A stretch of DNA of 6,818 nucleotides, from the NCBI GenBank assembly GCA_021811505.1, contig JAJZOM010000107.1:1-6818 (forward strand). Direction: 5' to 3'. Shown here one piece after another: positions 1 to 5,600 of the stretch. Source of the DNA: Thermoplasmata archaeon. GTDB lineage: Archaea > Thermoplasmatota > Thermoplasmata > Thermoplasmatales > Thermoplasmataceae. The notes beneath the pieces are model-generated. The model worked only from the letters and a program-made list of their open reading frames with translations. It was not told where the DNA came from and did not search any database. The position numbers and the translations under genes were made by a program. Each line of letters starts with the position of its first letter. The stretch's first letter is position 1.

Positions 1-1794
1 CTGGGGTTCATTAAGAAAAGCTTTCTTCAGGACTCTTCTCATTATCTTGCCGTTTCTCGTTTTGGGGAGCTGGGGTAGCCATATTACGTATTTCGGTGCA
101 AACGATTTCCCGAGTTCATTTTCCACAGCGGACCTGATTTCAGCTCTGGCGGCATCATTATTCTCTCCTGTGTAGAAAACAGCCACAGCTTCTCCTTTTA
201 TTTCATCAGGCACGCCGGATACCGCCGTTTCAGCCACTCCTCTTACGGTCATGACAACATTCTCGACTTCGTTGGGACCAAGTCTTTTTCCCGCAACCTT
301 GATCACATCGTCAGACCTGCCAAGCAGGAAGAAGTATCCTTTACTGTCCATAGTCGCCCAGTCGCCCTGAACCCATACGTTATTGAACATTGACCAGTAT
401 GTTTCCATGTATTTATCCGGCTGCTTCCATATCCCCCTCGTCATTGAGGGGCAGTGTGTTTTTGATACAAGATATCCCACCTTATCGTATACGTCATTTC
501 CTGCGTCGTCAAGAACTGATACGTTCATTCCGAGTCCTTTGAATAGGCATCTTGGCATGAGAGGGATGGCCGGTGTTGAAGCAAGAAAGCATCCTATAAT
601 ATCAGTTCCACCGGAAATATTGGATATTGGTATCTTTTTCTCTCCGATCTTTTCGAACAGCCATAACCATGATTCCTCATCCCATGGCTCTCCGGTGGAA
701 CCGAACAGCCTGACAGTCCTGAACGGTTTTTCAAGACCTTTTGATCTGAGGGTGCGAATAAGGGTCGGGGACAGGCCAAGAAGTGTTACCCCGCCTGCAT
801 CAACCACATCCCAAAGTCTTCCGGGATTCGGGTAGTCAACTGCGCCATCGTAGACAAATATTGATCCGCCAATGGCATTTGAACCGATTATTGACCACGG
901 TCCCATCATCCATCCAAGATCGGATATCCAGTAAAGGGTATCGTCCGGGGTCATGTCCATATAATATCTGACCTCCTTGACTATATTCACAAAACTTCCA
1001 CCATGGACATGCACTGTTCCCTTCGGTTTTCCTGTTGTTCCGGATGTATAGAGCATTATTGCCGGATCTTCCGATCCTGTCTCGACTGTTTGAATGTATT
1101 TCCCGTTTTCTACCATATCATTAAAATTATGCCTGTTCTTTCCAGCATCGCCATGAAAAATAATCGTCACGCCCTTGAGGTTATCCAACGTTTTCTTAAT
1201 GTCAACAATCTTTCCTTTTCTCTGGTAATTCACAACTGAGAACAGTACGTTGATTCCGGCATCTTCAACCCTGGTTCTGACAGCTTCGAAGCCATAGCCT
1301 GAAAAAATTGGAACTGCAACAGCCCCGATCCGCAGGATGGAATACAGGGCAATGATACTCTCCGGACTCGGTGGCATATAAATTCCCACGCGATCGCCCT
1401 TCCTCACTCCTATATCTGTCAGTGATCCCGACAGATTGCCTACTTTTCGATCGAGTTCCTTGAAAGTTAAGCTGCCTCTCTCTCCATTTTCTCTCTCAAA
1501 TTTTACCGCAATCCGTTCGCTTTCCTTGAACTTCTCAACACAGTTGAATGCTATATTTACAGAACCGTCAATGAACCATCTTGTCCATGGAATTCCATCA
1601 GTCCGGTCATTGATCTTACTGAAGGGCTTATTGAAAACTATCTCACAATCGTCGATGACCGCTCTCCAGAACCACTCAGGATCACTGTCGGCCCTGCTGT
1701 AAAGATCATCAACGCTGTGAATATTGTGTTTTCCGGCCAGTCTCATGAGATTTGTATTCTGTGGTTCAGAGGGATAATAGACGAATTCAGGCAT
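1..1794 (-). CDS. AMP-forming acyl-CoA synthetase, acetyl/acetoacetyl-CoA synthetase-like (3' end cut off)
   Basis: This cytoplasmic ANL-superfamily enzyme should activate a carboxylic acid with ATP to an acyl-adenylate and then form the acyl-CoA. The 598 visible residues carry an ACAS-type N-terminal region (about 25-85), the phosphate-binding loop YTSGTTGKPKG (249-259), the core segment YWISDLGWMMGP (288-299), SGGTDIIGCF (394-403), GDWA (477-480, ribose-binding Asp), the hinge GRSDD (492-496) and the catalytic lysine in RNGKIMRR (K583). Only a short C-terminal tail should be missing, since the acylation-domain lysine is already present. The SGGTDI..CF segment and the later CPSMTRG resemble acetoacetyl-CoA synthetase and related archaeal acyl-CoA synthetases, not acetyl-CoA synthetase, which has WWQTETGG there. 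The substrate therefore cannot be named; acetoacetate, propionate or another short acid is possible. The ATG start has no Shine-Dalgarno site but a TATA-like box about 27 bases upstream, so the mRNA is probably leaderless and separate from the transporter gene upstream. Confidence 0.95.
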   Translation of the reverse strand, partial: MPEFVYYPSEPQNTNLMRLAGKHNIHSVDDLYSRADSDPEWFWRAVIDDCEIVFNKPFSKINDRTDGIPWTRWFIDGSVNIAFNCVEKFKESERIAVKFERENGERGSLTFKELDRKVGNLSGSLTDIGVRKGDRVGIYMPPSPESIIALYSILRIGAVAVPIFSGYGFEAVRTRVEDAGINVLFSVVNYQRKGKIVDIKKTLDNLKGVTIIFHGDAGKNRHNFNDMVENGKYIQTVETGSEDPAIMLYTSGTTGKPKGTVHVHGGSFVNIVKEVRYYMDMTPDDTLYWISDLGWMMGPWSIIGSNAIGGSIFVYDGAVDYPNPGRLWDVVDAGGVTLLGLSPTLIRTLRSKGLEKPFRTVRLFGSTGEPWDEESWLWLFEKIGEKKIPISNISGGTDIIGCFLASTPAIPLMPRCLFKGLGMNVSVLDDAGNDVYDKVGYLVSKTHCPSMTRGIWKQPDKYMETYWSMFNNVWVQGDWATMDSKGYFFLLGRSDDVIKVAGKRLGPNEVENVVMTVRGVAETAVSGVPDEIKGEAVAVFYTGENNDAARAEIRSAVENELGKSFAPKYVIWLPQLPKTRNGKIMRRVLKKAFLNEPQ

Positions 1795-1816
1795 CAGGAT
1801 ATAATAGCTGCGAACT

Positions 1817-1825
1817 AAAAATAAA
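1817..1825 (-). promoter_or_regulatory. TATA-like box of the acyl-CoA synthetase gene
   Basis: On the minus strand this reads TTTATTTTT, followed by AG, and is centred about 27 bases before the ATG at 1794. That distance would put the transcription start at or next to the A of the start codon, giving a leaderless mRNA. No Shine-Dalgarno motif lies before this ATG. The assignment rests on position and base composition only. Confidence 0.5.
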
Positions 1826-1881
1826 CTTGCTTACACCAAAGCGTAACTTACAATAAAATCAGTCGCCTGAAGCGTTCAGCA

Positions 1882-1937
1882 GCCAGGTTTAAAATTTGGA
1901 ATTTGAACAGTTATGCCAGGCATGAAATTGCCAGGTT
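1882..1937. repeat. Cluster of three GCCAGG motifs with an 11-base palindrome
   Basis: The 152-base gap between the transporter stop and the acyl-CoA synthetase start holds GCCAGG at 1882, 1915 and 1930; the outer two extend to GCCAGGTT. The middle copy lies in the perfect odd palindrome ATGCCAGGCAT (1913-1923). A second short dyad, AAATT-TGG-AATTT, is at 1892-1904. The function is unknown. It could be a structured 3' end of the transporter mRNA or a protein-binding site upstream of the synthetase promoter. No convincing T-tract terminator was found here. Confidence 0.35.
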
Positions 1938-1946
1938 CTCACTATT

Positions 1947-3473
1947 CTATCCGGATTCACCCCTGAGCGGGGTTTCATCTTTCACAGGACGGTTTTTCAC
2001 TGCCGGATCCTTCGAGGTGTAGTTCCTAGTAACCATGTTCAATCCGATTATTATGCTGACCAGGACGAATCCAAATCCCATGAGCACATTGAACGCCATG
2101 GATGTAGGGAAAAGCAACTTCGTAGGAACATTTGCCCCAGTACCGTTTACAAGAAGTTCAACCGAATAGGAGGTCATGACACTTGATGCAATAGCTGGAC
2201 CTATGGCTGCCCCCAGTGATCTCAGCATCACGTTCATGCCGAGACCGACTGCTCTACTTTCAGATGGCAGTGATACCGCAACCATGTTGATCAGCGGGAT
2301 TATGACAGAAATCATGCCTATCCAGATTGCCACTCCTCCTGCTGCCAGCCAGGCCTCAGTCGACCTCTCAAGCGTGAATAGAGCCAGCCCCAGTCCAAGA
2401 AGAGATGAACCGGCGAGGATAAGAGGTTTTGGCCCGATCCTCCCCGTCATCCTTCCAATAAACGGCCCTATGATTGCCATACTTATTGCACCGGGGGCCA
2501 GTATCAGTGCAGTTGAAATATTGTTGAGCCCAAAGCCGAAAGGGGGAGGATCTCTTGCATAGTACACCACAGACAGAAACATGACCTGCATAAGTATGCC
2601 TGTGAACATACCTATGGTATTGGACACGAACACGTTGCGCTCCTTCAGCAGATGCAGCTTGATCAACGGATCCGGAATCTTTCTCTCAACAACAAAGAAC
2701 AAGAATGTTAATGAAAGCCCGGAAATGAGCATTAGCAGATCCAAGTTCGACATCCAGCCCAGCGACGGTCCTTCGGTGATATATAGTAGCGAGATGGACA
2801 CGCCTGCGGTAAGCAGCAAGGCCCCGACATAGTCTACCTTCACTTTCAGTTTTGTTAGATCCGGTTCTATCAGCAATGCAACGGCAACCAGAAGAATAAC
2901 ACTGGCAATTAGTGCAGAATGGAATGCCCATTGCCATCCAAAGTACTGGGCAATATACGATCCAATTACAAGTCCCAATACTCCTCCCATCGCGAATGCT
3001 CCACTCATGATGCCCTGTGCCGCTGCAATACGTTCCCGAGGAAAGACATCAGCAATTATTGCAAAGGAGAGGGGAACAGCTCCGAAACCCAACCCCTGGA
3101 AGGCTCTGGCGAATATAAGGAATCCCATGGAAGTAGAGAATCCTGCCATCGCCACTCCTGAGATATAGAAGATGATGGATATCAGGAGCATTTTCTTTTT
3201 TCCATAGTTATCCCCAAGTTTTCCAAAAAGGGGAGATGCTACACAGCCGGTTATGAGGAAAGCGGAAAGAATCCAGGAAGCAACTGTGGGTGAAGACGAA
3301 AAATTAGTCTGAAGCATTGGGATAACGGGAATGACCATGGTTTCAACATAATTCACCATGAGTGCGACACCCATAATGGCCAGAAGCACCCTGTTCGGAT
3401 GCACAGAGGATTTTGATCCAGTCGTAAATGGTTGGTCTGCGGAAGAACTGGTCCCCTTTCTTTCAAGATGCAT
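1947..3473 (-). CDS. MFS transporter, DHA2 (EmrB-like) 14-helix drug:H+ antiporter family
   Basis: This is an integral membrane transporter of 508 residues, the usual size for the DHA2 family, with 14 predicted membrane helices. It probably exports a drug, toxic metabolite or organic compound using the proton gradient. Motif A is GKLGDNYGKKK (84-94) between helices 2 and 3, and the motif B arginine is R123 in FARAFQGLG. The antiporter motif C region reads GLVIGSYI (167-174) where the family usually has GPxxGGxx, so the hallmark proline is absent. The C-terminal half has a GAAIGPAI segment near helix 13. Three close starts exist: GTG 3482, ATG 3479 and ATG 3473. I prefer ATG 3473 because GGTGAT, complementary to the archaeal 16S 3' end, lies 4 bases upstream, and no TATA box fits a leaderless start at any of the three. 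The N-terminal ~27 residues are polar and cytosolic. The gene is divergent from the TetR gene, which probably controls it. The substrate cannot be read from sequence. Confidence 0.95.
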   Translation of the reverse strand: MHLERKGTSSSADQPFTTGSKSSVHPNRVLLAIMGVALMVNYVETMVIPVIPMLQTNFSSSPTVASWILSAFLITGCVASPLFGKLGDNYGKKKMLLISIIFYISGVAMAGFSTSMGFLIFARAFQGLGFGAVPLSFAIIADVFPRERIAAAQGIMSGAFAMGGVLGLVIGSYIAQYFGWQWAFHSALIASVILLVAVALLIEPDLTKLKVKVDYVGALLLTAGVSISLLYITEGPSLGWMSNLDLLMLISGLSLTFLFFVVERKIPDPLIKLHLLKERNVFVSNTIGMFTGILMQVMFLSVVYYARDPPPFGFGLNNISTALILAPGAISMAIIGPFIGRMTGRIGPKPLILAGSSLLGLGLALFTLERSTEAWLAAGGVAIWIGMISVIIPLINMVAVSLPSESRAVGLGMNVMLRSLGAAIGPAIASSVMTSYSVELLVNGTGANVPTKLLFPTSMAFNVLMGFGFVLVSIIIGLNMVTRNYTSKDPAVKNRPVKDETPLRGESG

Positions 3474-3609
3474 ATTCATCACCGCGCTGAAGATGGGAAT
3501 TCCTGTTTTCTGTTTCCACAGAACGTATCCGGATCATGTCCGGAGCATAGTTGAAGCGGTGGAGTACCTGATGAATTGTATGGTAGTCAATTAGTGAACG
3601 TAGAGTCAT
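3463..3609 (-). CDS. Possible 48-residue leaderless ORF in front of the MFS transporter
   Basis: A minus-strand ATG at 3609 opens a 48-codon frame ending in TGA at 3463, overlapping the transporter start by 11 bases in another frame. The AT-rich box TATTTAAATA is centred about 26 bases before this ATG, the spacing of a leaderless archaeal start. The Shine-Dalgarno site of the transporter lies within its last codons, which would allow coupled translation. The peptide starts MTLRSLIDYHT and ends GDEYAS; it is polar and basic, has no membrane segment or signal peptide, and I recognise no family. Against it, five of its six arginine codons are CGN while neighbouring genes favour AGA/AGG, so it may simply be a 5' leader. 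A short frame on the opposite strand covers much of the same DNA. Confidence 0.35.
   Translation of the reverse strand: MTLRSLIDYHTIHQVLHRFNYAPDMIRIRSVETENRNSHLQRGDEYAS
3478..3483 (-). promoter_or_regulatory. Shine-Dalgarno site of the MFS transporter
   Basis: GGTGAT on the minus strand is followed by GAAT and then ATG (3473). It matches the expected complement of the archaeal 16S rRNA 3' end (core GGAGGTGATC). It is the only convincing Shine-Dalgarno site in front of a gene start in this window. It argues for internal, operon-style translation initiation of the transporter rather than leaderless initiation. Confidence 0.6.
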
Positions 3610-3630
3610 AACACTGAAAATAAAGTCATT

Positions 3631-3640
3631 TATTTAAATA
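3631..3640 (-). promoter_or_regulatory. TATA-like box for the leader ORF/MFS transcript
   Basis: TATTTAAATA is a perfect palindrome centred about 26 bases upstream of the minus-strand ATG at 3609. It overlaps a second 10-base palindrome, TAAATATTTA (3635-3644). No TATA-like sequence lies at the proper distance from any transporter start codon, so this is the best candidate promoter for the transporter. The resulting mRNA would begin about 135 bases before the transporter ATG. Because the box is symmetric, its orientation comes only from what lies downstream. Confidence 0.5.
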
Positions 3641-3683
3641 TTTAGTAACAAACAATGATAATAGGTTAGTTTTCTGTATAAAC

Positions 3684-3690
3684 TTTTATA
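3684..3690 (+). promoter_or_regulatory. TATA box of the TetR gene
   Basis: TTTTATA, preceded by the purine-rich AAAC expected of a TFB-recognition element, is centred about 27 bases before the ATG at 3714. There is no Shine-Dalgarno motif, so the mRNA is probably leaderless. The box lies about 45 bases from the divergent box for the transporter, so one bound repressor could affect both promoters. Confidence 0.6.
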
Positions 3691-3695
3691 TCTCT

Positions 3696-3707
3696 TCAAC
3701 ATGTTGA
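3696..3707. promoter_or_regulatory. Candidate TetR operator (12-base perfect palindrome)
   Basis: TCAACATGTTGA is a perfect inverted repeat lying between the TATA box and the start codon of the TetR gene. It covers about -18 to -7 relative to the presumed transcription start. A repressor dimer bound there would block the preinitiation complex, the usual mode of TetR autoregulation. No second intact copy was found near the transporter promoter, so control of the divergent gene from this site is inference. Confidence 0.5.
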
Positions 3708-3713
3708 CATATA

Positions 3714-4319
3714 ATGCCCAAGATTGTTCCCAACTACAGAGATGAGGTAAGGACAAAGATCATCCAAACTGCATGGGAAGTTTTGCTGGAGAAAGGGGCC
3801 CTTGAGTCCACAATGGATGATTTCGCAAAGGCACTAAATTGTAGCAAGGGTGCCTTGTACAATTATTTCAGGAATAAGGAAGAGCTTCTCGAACAGACAA
3901 TCTGTTCAAAGAAGATAGAATTTGAGGAACAATTATTTGCACGTTTTTCCGAAGGAGACTTCCTGGAAAACGCAGGCACTTATTTCGATAGTGAGATTCT
4001 CTCATCTGCCGGCACGTTCCCAGCCTTAATGGAGATATATCTCGAAGGAAGCAGAAACGAGAAAATCAGGGATGCGGTGCACCAGAAATATAACAATATA
4101 GTAGAATCAATAGCAAAACTCTTGGGAGAATTGTCTGCCTTAAACAGAATAGTGCTCAGGACTGACGTATCTACGGCAGCCAAGTTCATTTATTCCGTTC
4201 GCGTGGGAGTTCTCTTTTCTCTATTCGCAGGGCTCGACAGGAAAGACGCCAGGAGGATCTGGATTGAGGGTCACAGGAGCATTATCGCGGAGCCACCTGC
4301 GCAGCACGAAGAATTATGA
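3714..4319 (+). CDS. TetR/AcrR family transcriptional regulator
   Basis: This is a one-component repressor of 201 residues, the normal size for the family. The N-terminal TetR_N DNA-binding domain spans about residues 12-60. Its helix-turn-helix (TMDDFAKALNCSKGALYNYF, 33-52) has the recognition helix around SKGALYNY, followed by the typical FRNKEELL. Residues 65-200 should form the variable all-helical ligand-binding and dimerisation domain, whose ligand cannot be predicted. Being divergent from an MFS pump suggests that it represses the pump and is released by a pump substrate. The nearby acyl-CoA synthetase leaves an acyl-CoA ligand open as an alternative, since some archaeal TetR proteins respond to acyl-CoA. 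The start is supported by a TATA box at leaderless spacing, and a perfect palindrome overlaps the promoter, suggesting autorepression. The aminotransferase gene follows 61 bases downstream with its own promoter-like box. Confidence 0.93.
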   Translation: MPKIVPNYRDEVRTKIIQTAWEVLLEKGALESTMDDFAKALNCSKGALYNYFRNKEELLEQTICSKKIEFEEQLFARFSEGDFLENAGTYFDSEILSSAGTFPALMEIYLEGSRNEKIRDAVHQKYNNIVESIAKLLGELSALNRIVLRTDVSTAAKFIYSVRVGVLFSLFAGLDRKDARRIWIEGHRSIIAEPPAQHEEL

Positions 4320-4352
4320 GTACATGTCCCATTCCTCCGGATTGCAAACACC

Positions 4353-4360
4353 TCTATAAG
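4353..4360 (+). promoter_or_regulatory. TATA-like box of the class V aminotransferase gene
   Basis: TCTATAAG is centred about 24 bases before the ATG at 4381, and no Shine-Dalgarno motif precedes that ATG. This fits a leaderless mRNA starting at the aminotransferase, so the gene need not depend on read-through from the TetR gene. It also favours the ATG at 4381 over the in-frame ATG at 4399. Confidence 0.5.
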
Positions 4361-4380
4361 GATCAATTACATTATAATTC

Positions 4381-5547
4381 ATGGTCTCCAGACTTCTTAT
4401 GCATGTGGGCCCCTCGTTGAGCAATTTTAATGTACTGTCTTCTGCAAATGCAACTAACATAGGGTTTGCATCGCCGGAATTCAACGAGGCGATGAAAAGC
4501 TCACTTGAAGGGGTTCGGTATGTCATGGGCGCGGACGAATCCTACACTCCTTTCATATTGCCATGCAGTGGAACCGGGGCAATGGAAAGCACAGTGTCTT
4601 TTCTCAAGAAAGGTTCAAGAGTCCTGATCGTCAGCAACGGAGTGTTCGGAGATCGCTGGGAGAAAATTCTGTCACGATATCCGGTGGAATTCCGGATATT
4701 AAAGGCGAATCCCGGCAGTGCAGTTTCCGTGGATCAGGTCGTAGCTGAACTGCGAACCACCCACTACGATGCAGTCACTCTGACGCATGTCGAGACGAGC
4801 ACAGGAGTCAGGATTCCGTTAAAGAGCATGGTTGCTGCTGTCAGGCCTTTTGTGAATCTAGTTATAGTGGACGGAGTAGCCAGTGTGGGCGGAGAGAAGC
4901 TGAATATGTCTGAATGGAAGATAGATGTGTGCCTGACTGCCAGCCAGAAAGCACTTGGTGCACAGGCAGGAGCAGGTATAGTTGTAGCTTCGGAACACGC
5001 TGTCTCGATGCTCAAGGAGGAATCTATCTCCGGATATCTTCTGGATCTCAGGAACTGGCTCCCCATTATGGGTGAGTTCCTGAAGGGGAGAGGTGGTTAT
5101 TTTGCGACTCCGCCTGTCGGAACAGTTTTTTCAGTCAGGAGCAGTATCGATCTAATCAGGACTGAAACTATTGAGAGAAGAGTGGAAAGACACAAAATAT
5201 GCGCAGAAGCTTTCAGAAACGGGATCAAAGCAATGGGACTCGAGATGGTTGCAGGCGAGGGTGTTAGAAGCAATACTGTTTCCGGCGTATACCTGAAAGA
5301 AATCGATACGGGAAGATTTCTTCAGGAGTGCATGGCGAACGGAGTGGAATTCGCCGCCGGTGTTCATCCGCTCATAAAAGACAGATATTTCAGGGTGGGT
5401 CACATGGGATGGGTTGAGCCGTCTCACATAATCAAAGCCATTGACACCATAGCAAAAAGTGCCATTTCACTTGGTGCACACCTTAATAGAGCAGATGGAG
5501 AAAAGGCTGTTTTGGAAACTTTTGAAGGTAAAGTTCCTTGTTTTTAA
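4381..5547 (+). CDS. Class V aminotransferase, alanine-glyoxylate/serine-pyruvate aminotransferase type
   Basis: This cytoplasmic PLP enzyme of 388 residues has the normal length for the alanine-glyoxylate / serine-pyruvate / serine-glyoxylate aminotransferase group, and transfers an amino group between a small amino acid and a 2-oxo acid. The N-terminus LLMHVGPS (5-12) is the family signature start. SGTGAMES (63-70) binds the PLP phosphate, and THVETSTG (135-142) lies on the cofactor face. D164 in VDGVASVGG pairs with the pyridine nitrogen, K190 in TASQKAL forms the Schiff base, YFATPPVG (240-247) is conserved in the family, and R338 in YFRVGHMG should bind the substrate carboxylate. All key residues are present, so the enzyme should be active. 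The exact donor and acceptor cannot be told apart from ureidoglycine- or phosphonate-type relatives by sequence alone. A T-rich stretch overlaps the stop codon, and Hjc follows on the same strand. Confidence 0.95.
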   Translation: MVSRLLMHVGPSLSNFNVLSSANATNIGFASPEFNEAMKSSLEGVRYVMGADESYTPFILPCSGTGAMESTVSFLKKGSRVLIVSNGVFGDRWEKILSRYPVEFRILKANPGSAVSVDQVVAELRTTHYDAVTLTHVETSTGVRIPLKSMVAAVRPFVNLVIVDGVASVGGEKLNMSEWKIDVCLTASQKALGAQAGAGIVVASEHAVSMLKEESISGYLLDLRNWLPIMGEFLKGRGGYFATPPVGTVFSVRSSIDLIRTETIERRVERHKICAEAFRNGIKAMGLEMVAGEGVRSNTVSGVYLKEIDTGRFLQECMANGVEFAAGVHPLIKDRYFRVGHMGWVEPSHIIKAIDTIAKSAISLGAHLNRADGEKAVLETFEGKVPCF

Positions 5548-5551
5548 TTTT
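5541..5551 (+). terminator. Possible oligo-T terminator at the aminotransferase stop
   Basis: TTTTTAATTTT overlaps the TAA stop of the class V aminotransferase. Runs of T on the coding strand are the usual intrinsic termination signal of archaeal RNA polymerase. The runs are short (five and four T), so termination may be partial, leaving some read-through into Hjc. Confidence 0.3.
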
Positions 5552-5563
5552 CAACACGCACCC

Positions 5564-5574
5564 AAAATCTTTTA
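5564..5574 (+). promoter_or_regulatory. Weak TATA-like box for the Hjc gene
   Basis: AAAATCTTTTA is centred on TTTTA about 29 bases before the TTG at 5601. It resembles the AAAC-TTTTATA arrangement in front of the TetR gene but is less AT-rich and ends in GG. It is listed because it supports the internal TTG as a leaderless start; on its own it would not be convincing. Confidence 0.25.
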
Positions 5575-5600
5575 GGCATCTCAAAATTTCAATTGATAAT

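Noticed and set aside
383..1702. Several plus-strand open frames of 60-150 codons lying opposite the acyl-CoA synthetase.
   Set aside because: The minus-strand frame is continuous and carries all acyl-CoA synthetase motifs. The plus-strand frames give low-complexity, Ser/Pro/Arg-rich products without recognisable domains, so they are shadows.
2176..3161. Plus-strand open frames opposite the MFS transporter, including one of 128 codons.
   Set aside because: They are antisense to a transporter with clear motifs and 14 membrane segments, and their products show no family features.
3473..3482. GTG 3482 or ATG 3479 as the transporter start.
   Set aside because: Both lie inside or directly on the GGTGAT Shine-Dalgarno site, which is properly spaced only for ATG 3473, and neither has a TATA box at leaderless distance.
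4316..4420. A 34-codon plus-strand frame whose ATG overlaps the TetR stop codon (ATGA) and which contains three cysteines.
   Set aside because: It has no Shine-Dalgarno site, it runs across the TATA-like box and into the aminotransferase gene in another frame, and it resembles nothing I know. The ATGA overlap is easily produced by chance.
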